DNA from: Sacculina carcini
Lineage: Eukaryota > Arthropoda > Thecostraca > Sacculinidae
Direction: 5' to 3'
Assembly: GCA_916048095.2 (NCBI GenBank)
Contig: OU696579.1
Location: forward strand, 9,508,663-9,572,662
DNA: 64,000 nt
Numbering within the stretch: position 1 is the first letter of the stretch; every line of letters begins with the position of its first letter. This document shows positions 14,111-29,020 of this stretch, piece by piece. The notes beneath the pieces were generated by a model. That model had not been told where the DNA came from and did not search any database. It saw nothing but the letters and a program-made list of their open reading frames with translations. The position numbers were made by a program, and so were the translations under genes.

Positions 14111-16519
14111 TTAGGTAACACTTAGGTAACACTTAGGTAACACTTAGGTAACACTTAGGTAACACTTAGGTAACACTTAGGTAACACTTAGGTAACACTT
14201 AGGTAACAATTAGGGCACACTTAGGTAACACTTAGGGCACACTTAGGTAACACTTAGGGCTCACTTAGGTAACACTTAGGGCACACTTAGGTAATACTTA
14301 GGTAACACTTAGGTAACACTTAGGTAACACTTAGGTAACACTTAGGTAACACTTAGGTAACACTTAGGTAACACTTAGGTAACACTTAGGTAACACTTAG
14401 GGCACACTTAGGGCACACTTAGGTCACACTTAGGTAACACTTAGGTAACACTTGGGTAACACTTAGGTAACACTTAGGGCATACTTAGGTAACACTCAGG
14501 GCACACTTAGGTAACACTTAGGGCACACTTAGGTAACACTTTGGGCACACTTGGGTAACACTTTGGGCACACTTAGGTAACACTTAGGGCACACTTAGGG
14601 CACACTTAGGTAACACTTAGGTAACACTTAGGTAACACTTAGGTAACACTTAGGTAACACTTAGGTAACACTTAGGTAACACTTAGGTAACTTAGGTAAC
14701 ACTTAGGGCCAACTTAGGTAACACTTAGGGCACACTTAGGTAACACTTAGGTAACACTTAGGTAACACTTAGGTAACACTTAGGTAACACTTAGGTAACA
14801 CTTAGGGCACACTTAGGTAACACTTAGGTAACACTTAGGGCACACTTAGGTAACACTTAGGGCACACTTAGGTAACACTTAGGTAACACTTAGGGCACAC
14901 TTAGGTAACACTTAGGGCACACTTAGGTAACACTTAGGGCACACTTAGGGCACACTTAGGTAACACTTAGGTAACACTTAGGTAACACTTAGGTAACACT
15001 TAGGTAACACTTGGGTAACACTTAGGGCATACTTAGGTAACACTTAGGGCACACTTAGGTAACACTTTGGGCACACTTAGGTAACACTTAGGGCACACTT
15101 AGGTAACACTTAGGTAACACTTAGGGCACACTTAGGTAACACTTAGGGCACACTTAGGTAACACTTAGGTAACACTCAGGGCACACTTAGGTAACACTTA
15201 GGGCACACTTAGGTAACACTTAGGGCACACTTAGGGCACACTTAGGTAACACTTAGGTAACACTTAGGTAACACTTAGGTAACACTTAGGTAACACTTAG
15301 GGCACACTTAGGTAACACTTAGGGCACACTTAGGTAACACTTAGGTAACACTTAGGGCACACTTAGGTAACACTTAGGGCACACTTAGGTAACACTTAGG
15401 GCACACTTAGGGCACACTTAGGTAACACTTAGGTAACACTTAGGTAACACTTAGGTAACACTTGGGTAACACTTAGGGCATACTTAGGTAACACTTAGGG
15501 CACACTTAGGTAACACTTTGGGCACACTTAGGTAAAACTTTGGGCACACTTAGGTAACACTTAGGGCACACTTAGGTAACACTTAGGTAACACTTTGGGC
15601 ACACTTAGGTAACACTTAGGGCACACTTAGGGCACACTTAGGTAACACTTAGGTAACACTTAGGTAACACTTAGGTAACACTTAGGTAACACTTAGGTAA
15701 CTTAGGTAACACTTAGGGCCAACTTAGGTAACACTTTGGGCACACTTAGGTAACACTTAGGGCACACTTGGGTAACACTTAGGTAACACTTAGGTAACAC
15801 TTAGGGCACACTTAGGTAACACTTTGGGCACACTTAGGTAACACTTAGGGCACACTTAGGTAACACTTAGGTAACACTTAGGTAACACTTAGGTAACACT
15901 TAGGTAACACTTAGGCAACACTTAGGCAACACTTAGGCAACACTTAGGCAACACTTAGGCAACACTTAGGTAACACTTAGGTAACACTTAGGTAACACTT
16001 AGGTAACACTTAGGTAACACTTAGGTAACACTTAGGTAACACTTAGGTAACACTTAGGTAACACTTAGGTAACACTTTGGGCACACTTAAGTAACACTTT
16101 GGGCACACTTAGGTAACACTTTGGGCACACTTAGGTAACACTTAGGGCACACTTAGGTAACACTTAGGTTACACTTAGGTAACACTTAGGCAACACTTAG
16201 GCAACACTTAGGCAACACTTAGGCAACACTTAGGTAACACTTAGGTAACACTTAGGTAACACTTAGGTAACACTTAGGTAACACTTAGGTAACACTTAGG
16301 TAACACTTAGGTAACACTTAGGTAACACTTAGGTAACAATTAGGGCACACTTAGGTAACACTTAGGGCACACTTAGGTAACACTTAGGGCTCACTTAGGT
16401 AACACTTAGGGCACACTTAGGTAATACTTAGGTAACACTTAGGTAACACTTAGGTAACACTTAGGTAACACTTAGGTAACACTTAGGTAACACTTAGGTA
16501 ACACTTAGGTAACACTTAG

Positions 16520-18040
16520 GTAACACTTAGGTAACAATTAGGGCACACTTAGGTAACACTTAGGGCACGCTTAGGTACCACTTAGGGCACACTTAGGTAA
16601 TACTTAGGTAACACTTAGGTAACACTTAGGTAACACTTAGGTAACACTTAGGTAACACTTAGGTAACACTTAGGTAATACTTAGGTAACACTTAGGTACA
16701 CTTAGGTAACACTTAGGTAACACTTAGGTAACACTTAGGGCACACTTAGGTAACACTTAGGGCACACTTAGGTAACACTTAGGGCACACTTAGGGCACAC
16801 TTAGGTAACACTTAGGTAACACTTGGGTAACACTTAGGTAACACTTAGGGCATACTTAGGTAACACTTAGGGCACACTTAGGTAACACTTAGGGCACACT
16901 TAGGTAACACTTTGGGCACACTTGGGTAACACTTTGGGCACACTTAGGTAACACTTAGGGCACACTTAGGGCACACTTAGGTAACACTTAGGTAACACTT
17001 AGGTAACACTTAGGTAACACTTAGGTAACACTTAGGTAACACTTAGGTAACTTAGGTAACACTTAGGGCCAACTTAGGTAACACTTAGGGCACACTTAGG
17101 TAACACTTAGGTAACACTTAGGTAACACTTAGGTAACACTTAGGGCACACTTAGGTAACACTTAGGGCACACTTAGGTAACACTTAGGGCACACTTAGGG
17201 CACACTTAGGTAACACTTAGGTAACACTTAGGTAACACTTAGGTAACACTTGGGTAACACTTAGGGCATACTTAGGTAACACTTAGGGCACACTTAGGTA
17301 ACACTTTGGGCACACTTAGGTAACACTTAGGGCACACTTAGGTAACACTTAGGTAACACTTAGGGCACACTTAGGTAACACTTGGGGCACACTTAGGGCA
17401 CACTTAGGTAACACTTAGGTAACACTTAGGTAACACTTAGGTAACACTTAGGTAACACTTAGGTAACACTTAGGTAACACTTAGGTAACACTTAGGTAAC
17501 ACTTAGGTAACACTTAGGTAACACTTAGGTAACACTTAGGTAACACTTAGGTAACACTTAGGGCACACTTAGGTAACACTTAGGGCACACTTAGGTAACA
17601 CTTAGGGCACACTTAGGTAACACTTAGGGCACACTTAGGTAACACTTAGGGCACACTTAGGTAATACTTAGGTAACACTTAGGTAACACTTAGGTAACAC
17701 TTAGGTAACACTTAGGTAACACTTAGGTAACACTTAGGTAACACTTAGGTAACACTTAGGTAACACTTAGGTAACACTTAGGTAACACTTAGGTAACTTA
17801 GGTAACACTTAGGGCCAACTTAGGTAAAACTTAGGGCACACTTAGGTAACACTTAGGTAACACTTAGGTAACACTTAGGTAACACTTAGGTAACACTTAG
17901 GTAACACTTAGGTAACACTTAGGGCACACTTAGGTAACACTTAGGGCACACTTAGGTAACACTTAGGTAACACTTAGGGCACACTTAGGTAACACTTAGG
18001 GCACACTTAGGTAACACTTAGGGCACACTTAGGGCACACT
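16520..18040 (+). repeat. HOR segment A4, copy 2
   Basis: Shorter copy of 12,480-14,110: ACGCTT 16567, GTACAC 16696, GGGCATAC 16848, GGGCCAAC 17066, GGGCATAC 17264, GGGCCAAC 17812. All length differences are multiples of 11. Confidence 0.7.
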
Positions 18041-18130
18041 TAGGTAACACTTAGGTAACACTTAGGTAACACTTAGGTAACACTTAGGTAACACTTGGGT
18101 AACACTTAGGGCATACTTAGGTAACACTTA

Positions 18131-20368
18131 GGGCACACTTAGGTAACACTTTGGGCACACTTAGGTAACACTTAGGGCACACTTAGGTAACACTTAGGTA
18201 ACACTTAGGGCACACTTAGGTAACACTTGGGGCACACTTAGGGCACACTTAGGTAACACTTAGGTAACACTTAGGTAACACTTAGGGCACACTTAGGTAA
18301 CACTTTGGGCACACTTAGGTAACACTTTGGGCACACTTAGGTAACACTTAGGGCACACTTAGGGCACACTTAGGTAACACTTAGGTAACACTTAGGTAAC
18401 ACTTAGGTAACACTTAGGTAACACTTAGGTAACACTTAGGTAACTTAGGTAACACTTAGGGCCAACTTAGGTAACACTTAGGGCCAACTTAGGTAACACT
18501 TTGGGCACACTTGGGTAACACTTAGGTAACACTTAGGTAACACTTAGGGCACACTTAGGTAACACTTTGGGCACACTTAAGTAACACTTTGGGCACACTT
18601 AGGTAACACTTAGGGCACACTTAGGTAACACTTAGGTAACACTTAGGTAACACTTAGGCAACACTTAGGCAACACTTAGGCAACACTTAGGCAACACTTA
18701 GGCAACACTTAGGTAACACTTAGGTAACACTTAGGTAACACTTAGGGCACACTTAGGTAACACTTAGGTAACACTTAGGTAACACTTAGGTAACACTTAG
18801 GTAACACTTAGGTAACACTTAGGTAATACTTAGGTAACACTTAGGTACACTTAGGTAACACTTAGGTAACACTTAGGTAACACTTAGGGCACACTTAGGT
18901 AACACTTAGGGCACACTTAGGTAACACTTTGGGCACACTTAGGTAACACTTTGGGCACACTTAGGTAACACTTTGGGCACACTTAGGTAACACTTAGGTA
19001 ACACTTGGGTAACACTTAGGTAACACTTAGGGCATACTTAGGGCACACCTAGGTAACACTTAGGTAACACTTAGGGCACACTTAGGTAACACTTAGGGCA
19101 CACTTAGGTAACACTTAGGGCACACTTAGGGCACACTTAGGTAACACTTAGGTAACACTTAGGCAACACTTAGGCAACACTTAGGCAACACTTAGGTAAC
19201 ACTTAGGTAACACTTAGGTAACACTTAGGTAACACTTAGGTAACACTTAGGTAACACTTAGGTAACACTTAGGTAACACTTAGGTAACACTTAGGTAACA
19301 ATTAGGGCACACTTAGGTAACACTTAGGGCACACTTAGGTAACACTTAGGGCACACTTAGGTAACACTTAGGGCACACTTAGGTAATACTTAGGTAACAC
19401 TTAGGTAACACTTAGGTAACACTTAGGTAACACTTAGGTAACACTTAGGTAACACTTAGGTAACACTTAGGGCACACTTAGGTAACACTTAGGGCACACT
19501 TAGGTAACACTTAGGGCACACTTAGGTAATACTTAGGTAACACTTAGGTAACACTTAGGTAACACTTAGGTAACACTTAGGTAACACTTAGGTAACACTT
19601 AGGTAACACTTAGGTAATACTTAGGTAACACTTAGGTAACACTTAGGTAACACTTAGGTAACACTTAGGGCACACTTAGGTAACACTTAGGGCACACTTA
19701 GGTAACACTTAGGGCACACTTAGGGCACACTTAGGTAACACTTAGGTAACACTTGGGTAACACTTAGGTAACACTTAGGGCATACTTAGGTAACACTTAG
19801 GGCACACTTAGGTAACACTTAGGGCACACTTAGGTAACACTTTGGGCACACTTGGGTAACACTTTGGGCACACTTAGGTAACACTTAGGGCACACTTAGG
19901 GCACACTTAGGTAACACTTAGGTAACACTTAGGTAACACTTAGGTAACACTTAGGTAACACTTAGGTAACACTTAGGTAACTTAGGTAACACTTAGGGCC
20001 AACTTAGGTAACACTTAGGGCACACTTAGGTAACACTTAGGTAACACTTAGGTAACACTTAGGTAACACTTAGGTAACACTTAGGTAACACTTAGGTAAC
20101 ACTTAGGGCACACTTAGGTAACACTTAGGGCACACTTAGGTAACACTTAGGTAACACTTAGGGCACACTTAGGTAACACTTAGGGCACACTTAGGTAACA
20201 CTTAGGTAACACTTAGGTAACACTTAGGTAACACTTAGGTAACACTTAGGTAACACTTAGGTAACACTTAGGTAACACTTAGGTAACACTTGGGTAACAC
20301 TTAGGGCATACTTAGGTAACACTTAGGGCACACTTAGGTAACACTTTGGGCACACTTAGGTAACACTT
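18131..20368 (+). repeat. HOR segment A5, copy 1
   Basis: About 2,238 bp matching 29,281-31,518 at a constant offset of 11,150, checked at several anchors along its length (18,181, 18,845, 19,271, 19,561, 19,981 and 20,304). One difference noted: the CACACCTAGG unit at 19,049 is CACACTTAGG at 30,199. The stretch includes a doubled GGGCCAAC unit near 18,458 and 18,480. Confidence 0.8.
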
Positions 20369-20760
20369 TGGGCACACTTAGGTAACACTTAGGGCACACT
20401 TAGGTAACACTTAGGTAACACTTAGGGCACACTTAGGTAACACTTGGGGCACACTTAGGGCACACTTAGGTAACACTTAGGTAACACTTAGGTAACACTT
20501 AGGGCACACTTAGGTATCACTTTGGGCACACTTAGGTAACACTTTGGGCACACTTAGGTAACACTTTGGGCACACTTAGGTAACACTTAGGGCACACTTA
20601 GGTAACACTTAGGTAACACTTAGGTAACACTTAGGCAACACTTAGGCAACACTTAGGCAACACTTAGGGCACACTTAGGTAACACTTAGGGCACACTTAG
20701 GTAACACTTAGGTAACACTTAGGGCACACTTAGGTAACACTTAGGGCACACTTAGGTAAT
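20281..20760 (+). repeat. GGGCAT-to-GTATCAC module, first of four
   Basis: The rare GTATCAC unit lies exactly 210 bp after a GGGCATAC unit in four places: 20304/20514, 21655/21865, 23575/23785 and 25451/25661. The fixed spacing marks four copies of one higher-order unit. Copies one and four also share the following three TTAGGCAACAC units and then GGGCACAC. Confidence 0.75.
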
Positions 20761-21540
20761 ACTTAGGTAACACTTAGGTAACACTTAGGTAACACTTAGG
20801 GCACACTTAGGTAACACTTTGGGCACACTTAGGTAACACTTAGGGCACACTTAGGTAACACTTAGGGCACACTTAGGTAATACTTAGGTAACACTTAGGT
20901 AACACTTAGGTAACACTTAGGTAACACTTAGGTAACACTTAGGTAACACTTAGGTAACACTTAGGTAACACTTAGGTAACACTTAGGGCACACTTAGGTA
21001 ACACTTAGGGCACACTTAGGTAACACTTAGGGCACACTTAGGTAATACTTAGGTAACACTTAGGTAACACTTAGGTAACACTTAGGTAACACTTAGGTAA
21101 CACTTAGGTAACACTTAGGTAACACTTAGGTAATACTTAGGTAACACTTAGGTAACACTTAGGTAACACTTAGGTAACACTTAGGGCACACTTAGGTAAC
21201 ACTTAGGGCACACTTAGGTAACACTTAGGGCACACTTAGGGCACACTTAGGTAACACTTAGGTAACACTTGGGTAACACTTAGGTAACACTTAGGGCATA
21301 CTTAGGTAACACTTAGGGCACACTTAGGTAACACTTAGGGCACACTTAGGTAACACTTTGGGCACACTTGGGTAACACTTTGGGCACACTTAGGTAACAC
21401 TTAGGGCACACTTAGGGCACACTTAGGTAACACTTAGGTAACACTTAGGTAACACTTAGGTAACACTTAGGTAACACTTAGGTAACTTAGGTAACACTTA
21501 GGGCCAACTTAGGTAACACTTAGGGCACACTTAGGTAACA

Positions 21541-23252
21541 CTTAGGTAACACTTAGGTAACACTTAGGTAACACTTAGGTAACACTTAGGTAACACTTAG
21601 GTAACACTTAGGTAACACTTAGGTAACACTTAGGTAACACTTGGGTAACACTTAGGGCATACTTAGGTAACACTTAGGGCACACTTAGGTAACACTTTGG
21701 GCACACTTAGGTAACACTTTGGGCACACTTAGGTAACACTTAGGGCACACTTAGGTAACACTTAGGTAACACTTAGGGCACACTTAGGTAACACTTGGGG
21801 CACACTTAGGGCACACTTAGGTAACACTTAGGTAACACTTAGGTAACACTTAGGGCACACTTAGGTATCACTTTGGGCACACTTAGGTAACACTTTGGGC
21901 ACACTTAGGTAACACTTTGGGCACACTTAGGTAACACTTAGGGCACACTTAGGTAACACTTAGGTAACACTTAGGTAACTTAGGTAACACTTAGGGCCAA
22001 CTTAGGTAACACTTAGGGCACACTTAGGTAACACTTAGGTAACACTTAGGTAACACTTAGGTAACACTTAGGTAACACTTAGGTAACACTTAGGTAATAC
22101 TTAGGTAACACTTAGGTACACTTAGGTAACACTTAGGTAACACTTAGGTAACACTTAGGGCACACTTAGGTAACACTTAGGGCACACTTAGGTAACACTT
22201 TGGGCACACTTAGGTAACACTTTGGGCACACTTAGGTAACACTTTGGGCACACTTAGGTAACACTTAGGTAACACTTGGGTAACACTTAGGTAACACTTA
22301 GGGCATACTTAGGGCACACCTAGGTAACACTTAGGTAACACTTAGGGCACACTTAGGTAACACTTAGGGCACACTTAGGTAACACTTAGGGCACACTTAG
22401 GGCACACTTAGGTAACACTTAGGTAACACTTAGGCAACACTTAGGCAACACTTAGGCAACACTTAGGTAACACTTAGGTAACACTTAGGTAACACTTAGG
22501 TAACACTTAGGTAACACTTAGGTAACACTTAGGTAACACTTAGGTAACACTTAGGTAACACTTAGGTAACAATTAGGGCACACTTAGGTAACACTTAGGG
22601 CACACTTAGGTAACACTTAGGGCACACTTAGGTAACACTTAGGGCACACTTAGGTAATACTTAGGTAACACTTAGGTAACACTTAGGTAACACTTAGGTA
22701 ACACTTAGGTAACACTTAGGTAACACTTAGGTAACACTTAGGGCACACTTAGGTAACACTTAGGGCACACTTAGGTAACACTTAGGGCACACTTAGGTAA
22801 TACTTAGGTAACACTTAGGTAACACTTAGGTAACACTTAGGTAACACTTAGGTAACACTTAGGTAACACTTAGGTAACACTTAGGTAATACTTAGGTAAC
22901 ACTTAGGTAACACTTAGGTAACACTTAGGTAACACTTAGGGCACACTTAGGTAACACTTAGGGCACACTTAGGTAACACTTAGGGCACACTTAGGGCACA
23001 CTTAGGTAACACTTAGGTAACACTTGGGTAACACTTAGGTAACACTTAGGGCATACTTAGGTAACACTTAGGGCACACTTAGGTAACACTTAGGGCACAC
23101 TTAGGTAACACTTTGGGCACACTTGGGTAACACTTTGGGCACACTTAGGTAACACTTAGGGCACACTTAGGTCACACTTAGGTAACACTTAGGTAACACT
23201 TAGGTAACACTTAGGTAACACTTAGGTAACACTTAGGTAACACTTAGGTAAC
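21541..23252 (+). repeat. 1,920-bp-offset HOR, copy 1
   Basis: Read line by line against 23,461-25,172: 1,712 bp with two substitutions (22,320 C against T, 23,172 T against G) and no indel. It contains GTATCAC, GGGCCAAC, the 10-bp GTACAC unit, a run of three TTAGGCAACAC units and an ACAATTAGG unit. The match ends at 23,253, where copy 2 has one extra canonical unit before the 9-bp unit. Confidence 0.9.
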
Positions 23253-23460
23253 TTAGGTAACACTTAGGGCCAACTTAGGTAACACTTAGGGCACACTTAG
23301 GTAACACTTAGGTAACACTTAGGTAACACTTAGGTAACACTTAGGTAACACTTAGGTAACACTTAGGTAACACTTAGGGCACACTTAGGTAACACTTAGG
23401 GCACACTTAGGTAACACTTAGGTAACACTTAGGGCACACTTAGGTAACACTTAGGGCACA

Positions 23461-25172
23461 CTTAGGTAACACTTAGGTAACACTTAGGTAACACTTAGGT
23501 AACACTTAGGTAACACTTAGGTAACACTTAGGTAACACTTAGGTAACACTTAGGTAACACTTGGGTAACACTTAGGGCATACTTAGGTAACACTTAGGGC
23601 ACACTTAGGTAACACTTTGGGCACACTTAGGTAACACTTTGGGCACACTTAGGTAACACTTAGGGCACACTTAGGTAACACTTAGGTAACACTTAGGGCA
23701 CACTTAGGTAACACTTGGGGCACACTTAGGGCACACTTAGGTAACACTTAGGTAACACTTAGGTAACACTTAGGGCACACTTAGGTATCACTTTGGGCAC
23801 ACTTAGGTAACACTTTGGGCACACTTAGGTAACACTTTGGGCACACTTAGGTAACACTTAGGGCACACTTAGGTAACACTTAGGTAACACTTAGGTAACT
23901 TAGGTAACACTTAGGGCCAACTTAGGTAACACTTAGGGCACACTTAGGTAACACTTAGGTAACACTTAGGTAACACTTAGGTAACACTTAGGTAACACTT
24001 AGGTAACACTTAGGTAATACTTAGGTAACACTTAGGTACACTTAGGTAACACTTAGGTAACACTTAGGTAACACTTAGGGCACACTTAGGTAACACTTAG
24101 GGCACACTTAGGTAACACTTTGGGCACACTTAGGTAACACTTTGGGCACACTTAGGTAACACTTTGGGCACACTTAGGTAACACTTAGGTAACACTTGGG
24201 TAACACTTAGGTAACACTTAGGGCATACTTAGGGCACACTTAGGTAACACTTAGGTAACACTTAGGGCACACTTAGGTAACACTTAGGGCACACTTAGGT
24301 AACACTTAGGGCACACTTAGGGCACACTTAGGTAACACTTAGGTAACACTTAGGCAACACTTAGGCAACACTTAGGCAACACTTAGGTAACACTTAGGTA
24401 ACACTTAGGTAACACTTAGGTAACACTTAGGTAACACTTAGGTAACACTTAGGTAACACTTAGGTAACACTTAGGTAACACTTAGGTAACAATTAGGGCA
24501 CACTTAGGTAACACTTAGGGCACACTTAGGTAACACTTAGGGCACACTTAGGTAACACTTAGGGCACACTTAGGTAATACTTAGGTAACACTTAGGTAAC
24601 ACTTAGGTAACACTTAGGTAACACTTAGGTAACACTTAGGTAACACTTAGGTAACACTTAGGGCACACTTAGGTAACACTTAGGGCACACTTAGGTAACA
24701 CTTAGGGCACACTTAGGTAATACTTAGGTAACACTTAGGTAACACTTAGGTAACACTTAGGTAACACTTAGGTAACACTTAGGTAACACTTAGGTAACAC
24801 TTAGGTAATACTTAGGTAACACTTAGGTAACACTTAGGTAACACTTAGGTAACACTTAGGGCACACTTAGGTAACACTTAGGGCACACTTAGGTAACACT
24901 TAGGGCACACTTAGGGCACACTTAGGTAACACTTAGGTAACACTTGGGTAACACTTAGGTAACACTTAGGGCATACTTAGGTAACACTTAGGGCACACTT
25001 AGGTAACACTTAGGGCACACTTAGGTAACACTTTGGGCACACTTGGGTAACACTTTGGGCACACTTAGGTAACACTTAGGGCACACTTAGGGCACACTTA
25101 GGTAACACTTAGGTAACACTTAGGTAACACTTAGGTAACACTTAGGTAACACTTAGGTAACACTTAGGTAAC
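23461..25172 (+). repeat. 1,920-bp-offset HOR, copy 2
   Basis: Second copy of 21,541-23,252, about 99.9% identical by eye. Part of the same module is found twice more, starting at the GGGCCAAC units 26,395 and 27,668. Both have GTACAC 122 bp downstream and a CACACCTAGG unit 326 bp downstream (measured to its second C), as copy 1 does. Confidence 0.9.
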
Positions 25173-26345
25173 ACTTAGGTAACTTAGGTAACACTTAGGG
25201 CCAACTTAGGTAACACTTAGGGCACACTTAGGTAACACTTAGGTAACACTTAGGTAACACTTAGGTAACACTTAGGTAACACTTAGGTAACACTTAGGTA
25301 ACACTTAGGGCACACTTAGGTAACACTTAGGGCACACTTAGGTAACACTTAGGTAACACTTAGGTAACACTTAGGTAACACTTAGGTAACACTTAGGTAA
25401 CACTTAGGTAACACTTAGGTAACACTTAGGTAACACTTGGGTAACACTTAGGGCATACTTAGGTAACACTTAGGGCACACTTAGGTAACACTTTGGGCAC
25501 ACTTAGGTAACACTTTGGGCACACTTAGGTAACACTTAGGGCACACTTAGGTAACACTTAGGTAACACTTAGGGCACACTTAGGTAACACTTGGGGCACA
25601 CTTAGGGCACACTTAGGTAACACTTAGGTAACACTTAGGTAACACTTAGGGCACACTTAGGTATCACTTTGGGCACACTTAGGTAACACTTTGGGCACAC
25701 TTAGGTAACACTTTGGGCACACTTAGGTAACACTTAGGGCACACTTAGGTAACACTTAGGTAACACTTAGGTAACACTTAGGCAACACTTAGGCAACACT
25801 TAGGCAACACTTAGGGCACACTTAGGTAACACTTAGGGCACACTTAGGTAACACTTAGGTAACACTTAGGGCACACTTAGGTAACACTTAGGGCACACTT
25901 AGGTAACACTTTGGGCACACTTAGGTAACACTTTGGGCACACTTAGGTAACACTTAGGGCACACTTAGGTAACACTTAGGTAACACTTAGGGCACACTTA
26001 GGTAACACTTGGGGCACACTTAGGGCACACTTAGGTAACACTTAGGTAACACTTAGGTAACACTTAGGTAACACTTAGGTAACACTTAGGTAACACTTAG
26101 GTAACACTTAGGTAACACTTAGGTAACACTTAGGTAACACTTAGGTAACACTTAGGTAACACTTAGGTAACACTTAGGTAACACTTAGGGCACACTTAGG
26201 TAACACTTAGGGCACACTTAGGTAACACTTAGGGCACACTTAGGTAACACTTAGGGCACACTTAGGTAACACTTAGGGCACACTTAGGTAATACTTAGGT
26301 AACACTTAGGTAACACTTAGGTAACACTTAGGTAACACTTAGGTA

Positions 26346-28000
26346 ACACTTAGGTAACACTTAGGTAACACTTAGGTAACTTAGGTAACACTTAGGGCCA
26401 ACTTAGGTAACACTTAGGGCACACTTAGGTAACACTTAGGTAACACTTAGGTAACACTTAGGTAACACTTAGGTAACACTTAGGTAACACTTAGGTAATA
26501 CTTAGGTAACACTTAGGTACACTTAGGTAACACTTAGGTAACACTTAGGTAACACTTAGGGCACACTTAGGTAACACTTAGGGCACACTTAGGTAACACT
26601 TTGGGCACACTTAGGTAACACTTTGGGCACACTTAGGTAACACTTTGGGCACACTTAGGTAACACTTAGGTAACACTTGGGTAACACTTAGGTAACACTT
26701 AGGGCATACTTAGGGCACACCTAGGTAACACTTAGGTAACACTTAGGGCACACTTAGGTAACACTTAGGGCACACTTAGGTAACACTTAGGGCACACTTA
26801 GGGCACACTTAGGTAACACTTAGGTAACACTTAGGCAACACTTAGGCAACACTTAGGCAACACTTAGGTAACACTTAGGGAACACTTAGGTAACACTTAG
26901 GTAACACTTAGGTAACACTTAGGTAACACTTAGGTAACACTTAGGTAACACTTAGGTAACACTTAGGTAACAATTAGGGCACACTTAGGTAACACTTAGG
27001 GCACACTTAGGTAACACTTAGGGCACACTTAGGTAACACTTAGGGCACACTTAGGTAATACTTAGGTAACACTTAGGTAACACTTAGGTAACACTTAGGT
27101 AACACTTAGGTAACACTTAGGTAACACTTAGGTAACACTTAGGGCACACTTAGGTAACACTTAGGGCACACTTAGGTAACACTTAGGGCACACTTAGGTA
27201 ATACTTAGGTAACACTTAGGTAACACTTAGGTAACACTTAGGTAACACTTAGGTAACACTTAGGTAACACTTAGGTAACACTTAGGTAATACTTAGGTAA
27301 CACTTAGGTAACACTTAGGTAACACTTAGGTAACACTTAGGGCACACTTAGGTAACACTTAGGGCACACTTAGGTAACACTTAGGGCACACTTAGGGCAC
27401 ACTTAGGTAACACTTAGGTAACACTTGGGTAACACTTAGGTAACACTTAGGGCATACTTAGGTAACACTTAGGGCACACTTAGGTAACACTTAGGGCACA
27501 CTTAGGTAACACTTTGGGCACACTTGGGTAACACTTTGGGCACACTTAGGTAACACTTAGGGCACACTTAGGGCACACTTAGGTAACACTTAGGTAACAC
27601 TTAGGTAACACTTAGGTAACACTTAGGTAACACTTAGGTAACACTTAGGTAACTTAGGTAACACTTAGGGCCAACTTAGGTAACACTTAGGGCACACTTA
27701 GGTAACACTTAGGTAACACTTAGGTAACACTTAGGTAACACTTAGGTAACACTTAGGTAACACTTAGGTAATACTTAGGTAACACTTAGGTACACTTAGG
27801 TAACACTTAGGTAACACTTAGGTAACACTTAGGGCACACTTAGGTAACACTTAGGGCACACTTAGGTAACACTTTGGGCACACTTAGGTAACACTTTGGG
27901 CACACTTAGGTAACACTTTGGGCACACTTAGGTAACACTTAGGTAACACTTGGGTAACACTTAGGTAACACTTAGGGCATACTTAGGGCACACCTAGGTA
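26346..28000 (+). repeat. HOR copies spaced 1,273 bp
   Basis: Two further copies of the GGGCCAAC-GTACAC-CACACCTAGG module: GGGCCAAC 26395 and 27668, GTACAC 26517 and 27790, CACACCTAGG (second C) 26721 and 27994. The second copy leads directly into the 1,020-bp tandem duplication. Confidence 0.75.
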
Positions 28001-29020
28001 ACACTTAGGTAACACTTAGGGCACACTTAGGTAACACTTAGGGCACACTTAGGTAACACTTAGGGCACACTTAGGGCACACTTAGGTAACACTTAGGTAA
28101 CACTTAGGCAACACTTAGGCAACACTTAGGCAACACTTAGGTAACACTTAGGTAACACTTAGGTAACACTTAGGTAACACTTAGGTAACACTTAGGTAAC
28201 ACTTAGGTAACACTTAGGTAACACTTAGGTAACACTTAGGGCACACTTAGGTAACACTTTGGGCACACTTAGGTAACACTTTGGGCACACTTAGGTAACA
28301 CTTAGGGCACACTTAGGTAACACTTAGGTAACACTTAGGGCACACTTAGGTAACACTTGGGGCACACTTAGGGCACACTTAGGTAACACTTAGGTAACAC
28401 TTAGGTAACACTTAGGGCACACTTAGGTAACACTTTGGGCACACTTAGGTAACACTTTGGGCACACTTAGGTAACACTTAGGGCACACTTAGGGCACACT
28501 TAGGTAACACTTAGGTAACACTTAGGTAACACTTAGGTAACACTTAGGTAACACTTAGGTAACACTTAGGTAACTTAGGTAACACTTAGGGCCAACTTAG
28601 GTAACACTTAGGGCCAACTTAGGTAACACTTTGGGCACACTTGGGTAACACTTAGGTAACACTTAGGTAACACTTAGGGCACACTTAGGTAACACTTTGG
28701 GCACACTTAAGTAACACTTTGGGCACACTTAGGTAACACTTAGGGCACACTTAGGTAACACTTAGGTAACACTTAGGTAACACTTAGGCAACACTTAGGC
28801 AACACTTAGGCAACACTTAGGCAACACTTAGGCAACACTTAGGTAACACTTAGGTAACACTTAGGTAACACTTAGGGCACACTTAGGTAACACTTAGGTA
28901 ACACTTAGGTAACACTTAGGTAACACTTAGGTAACACTTAGGTAACACTTAGGTAATACTTAGGTAACACTTAGGTACACTTAGGTAACACTTAGGTAAC
29001 ACTTAGGTAACACTTAGGGC
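28001..29020 (+). repeat. 1,020-bp tandem duplication, copy 1
   Basis: 28,001-29,059 is identical, base for base as read, to 29,021-30,079 (1,059 bp, offset 1,020). The identity exceeds the period, so this is a true head-to-tail duplication. 1,020 is 93 units minus 3 bp, explained by one 9-bp and one 10-bp unit inside. It includes a doubled GGGCCAAC, one ACTTAAGTAAC and TTAGGCAACAC runs of three and five. Confidence 0.92.

Noticed and set aside
22310-22325. CCTAGG palindrome as a regulatory or restriction-type site
   Set aside because: It is a single-base variant of the ordinary CTTAGG unit copied with its higher-order repeat, and nothing nearby suggests function.
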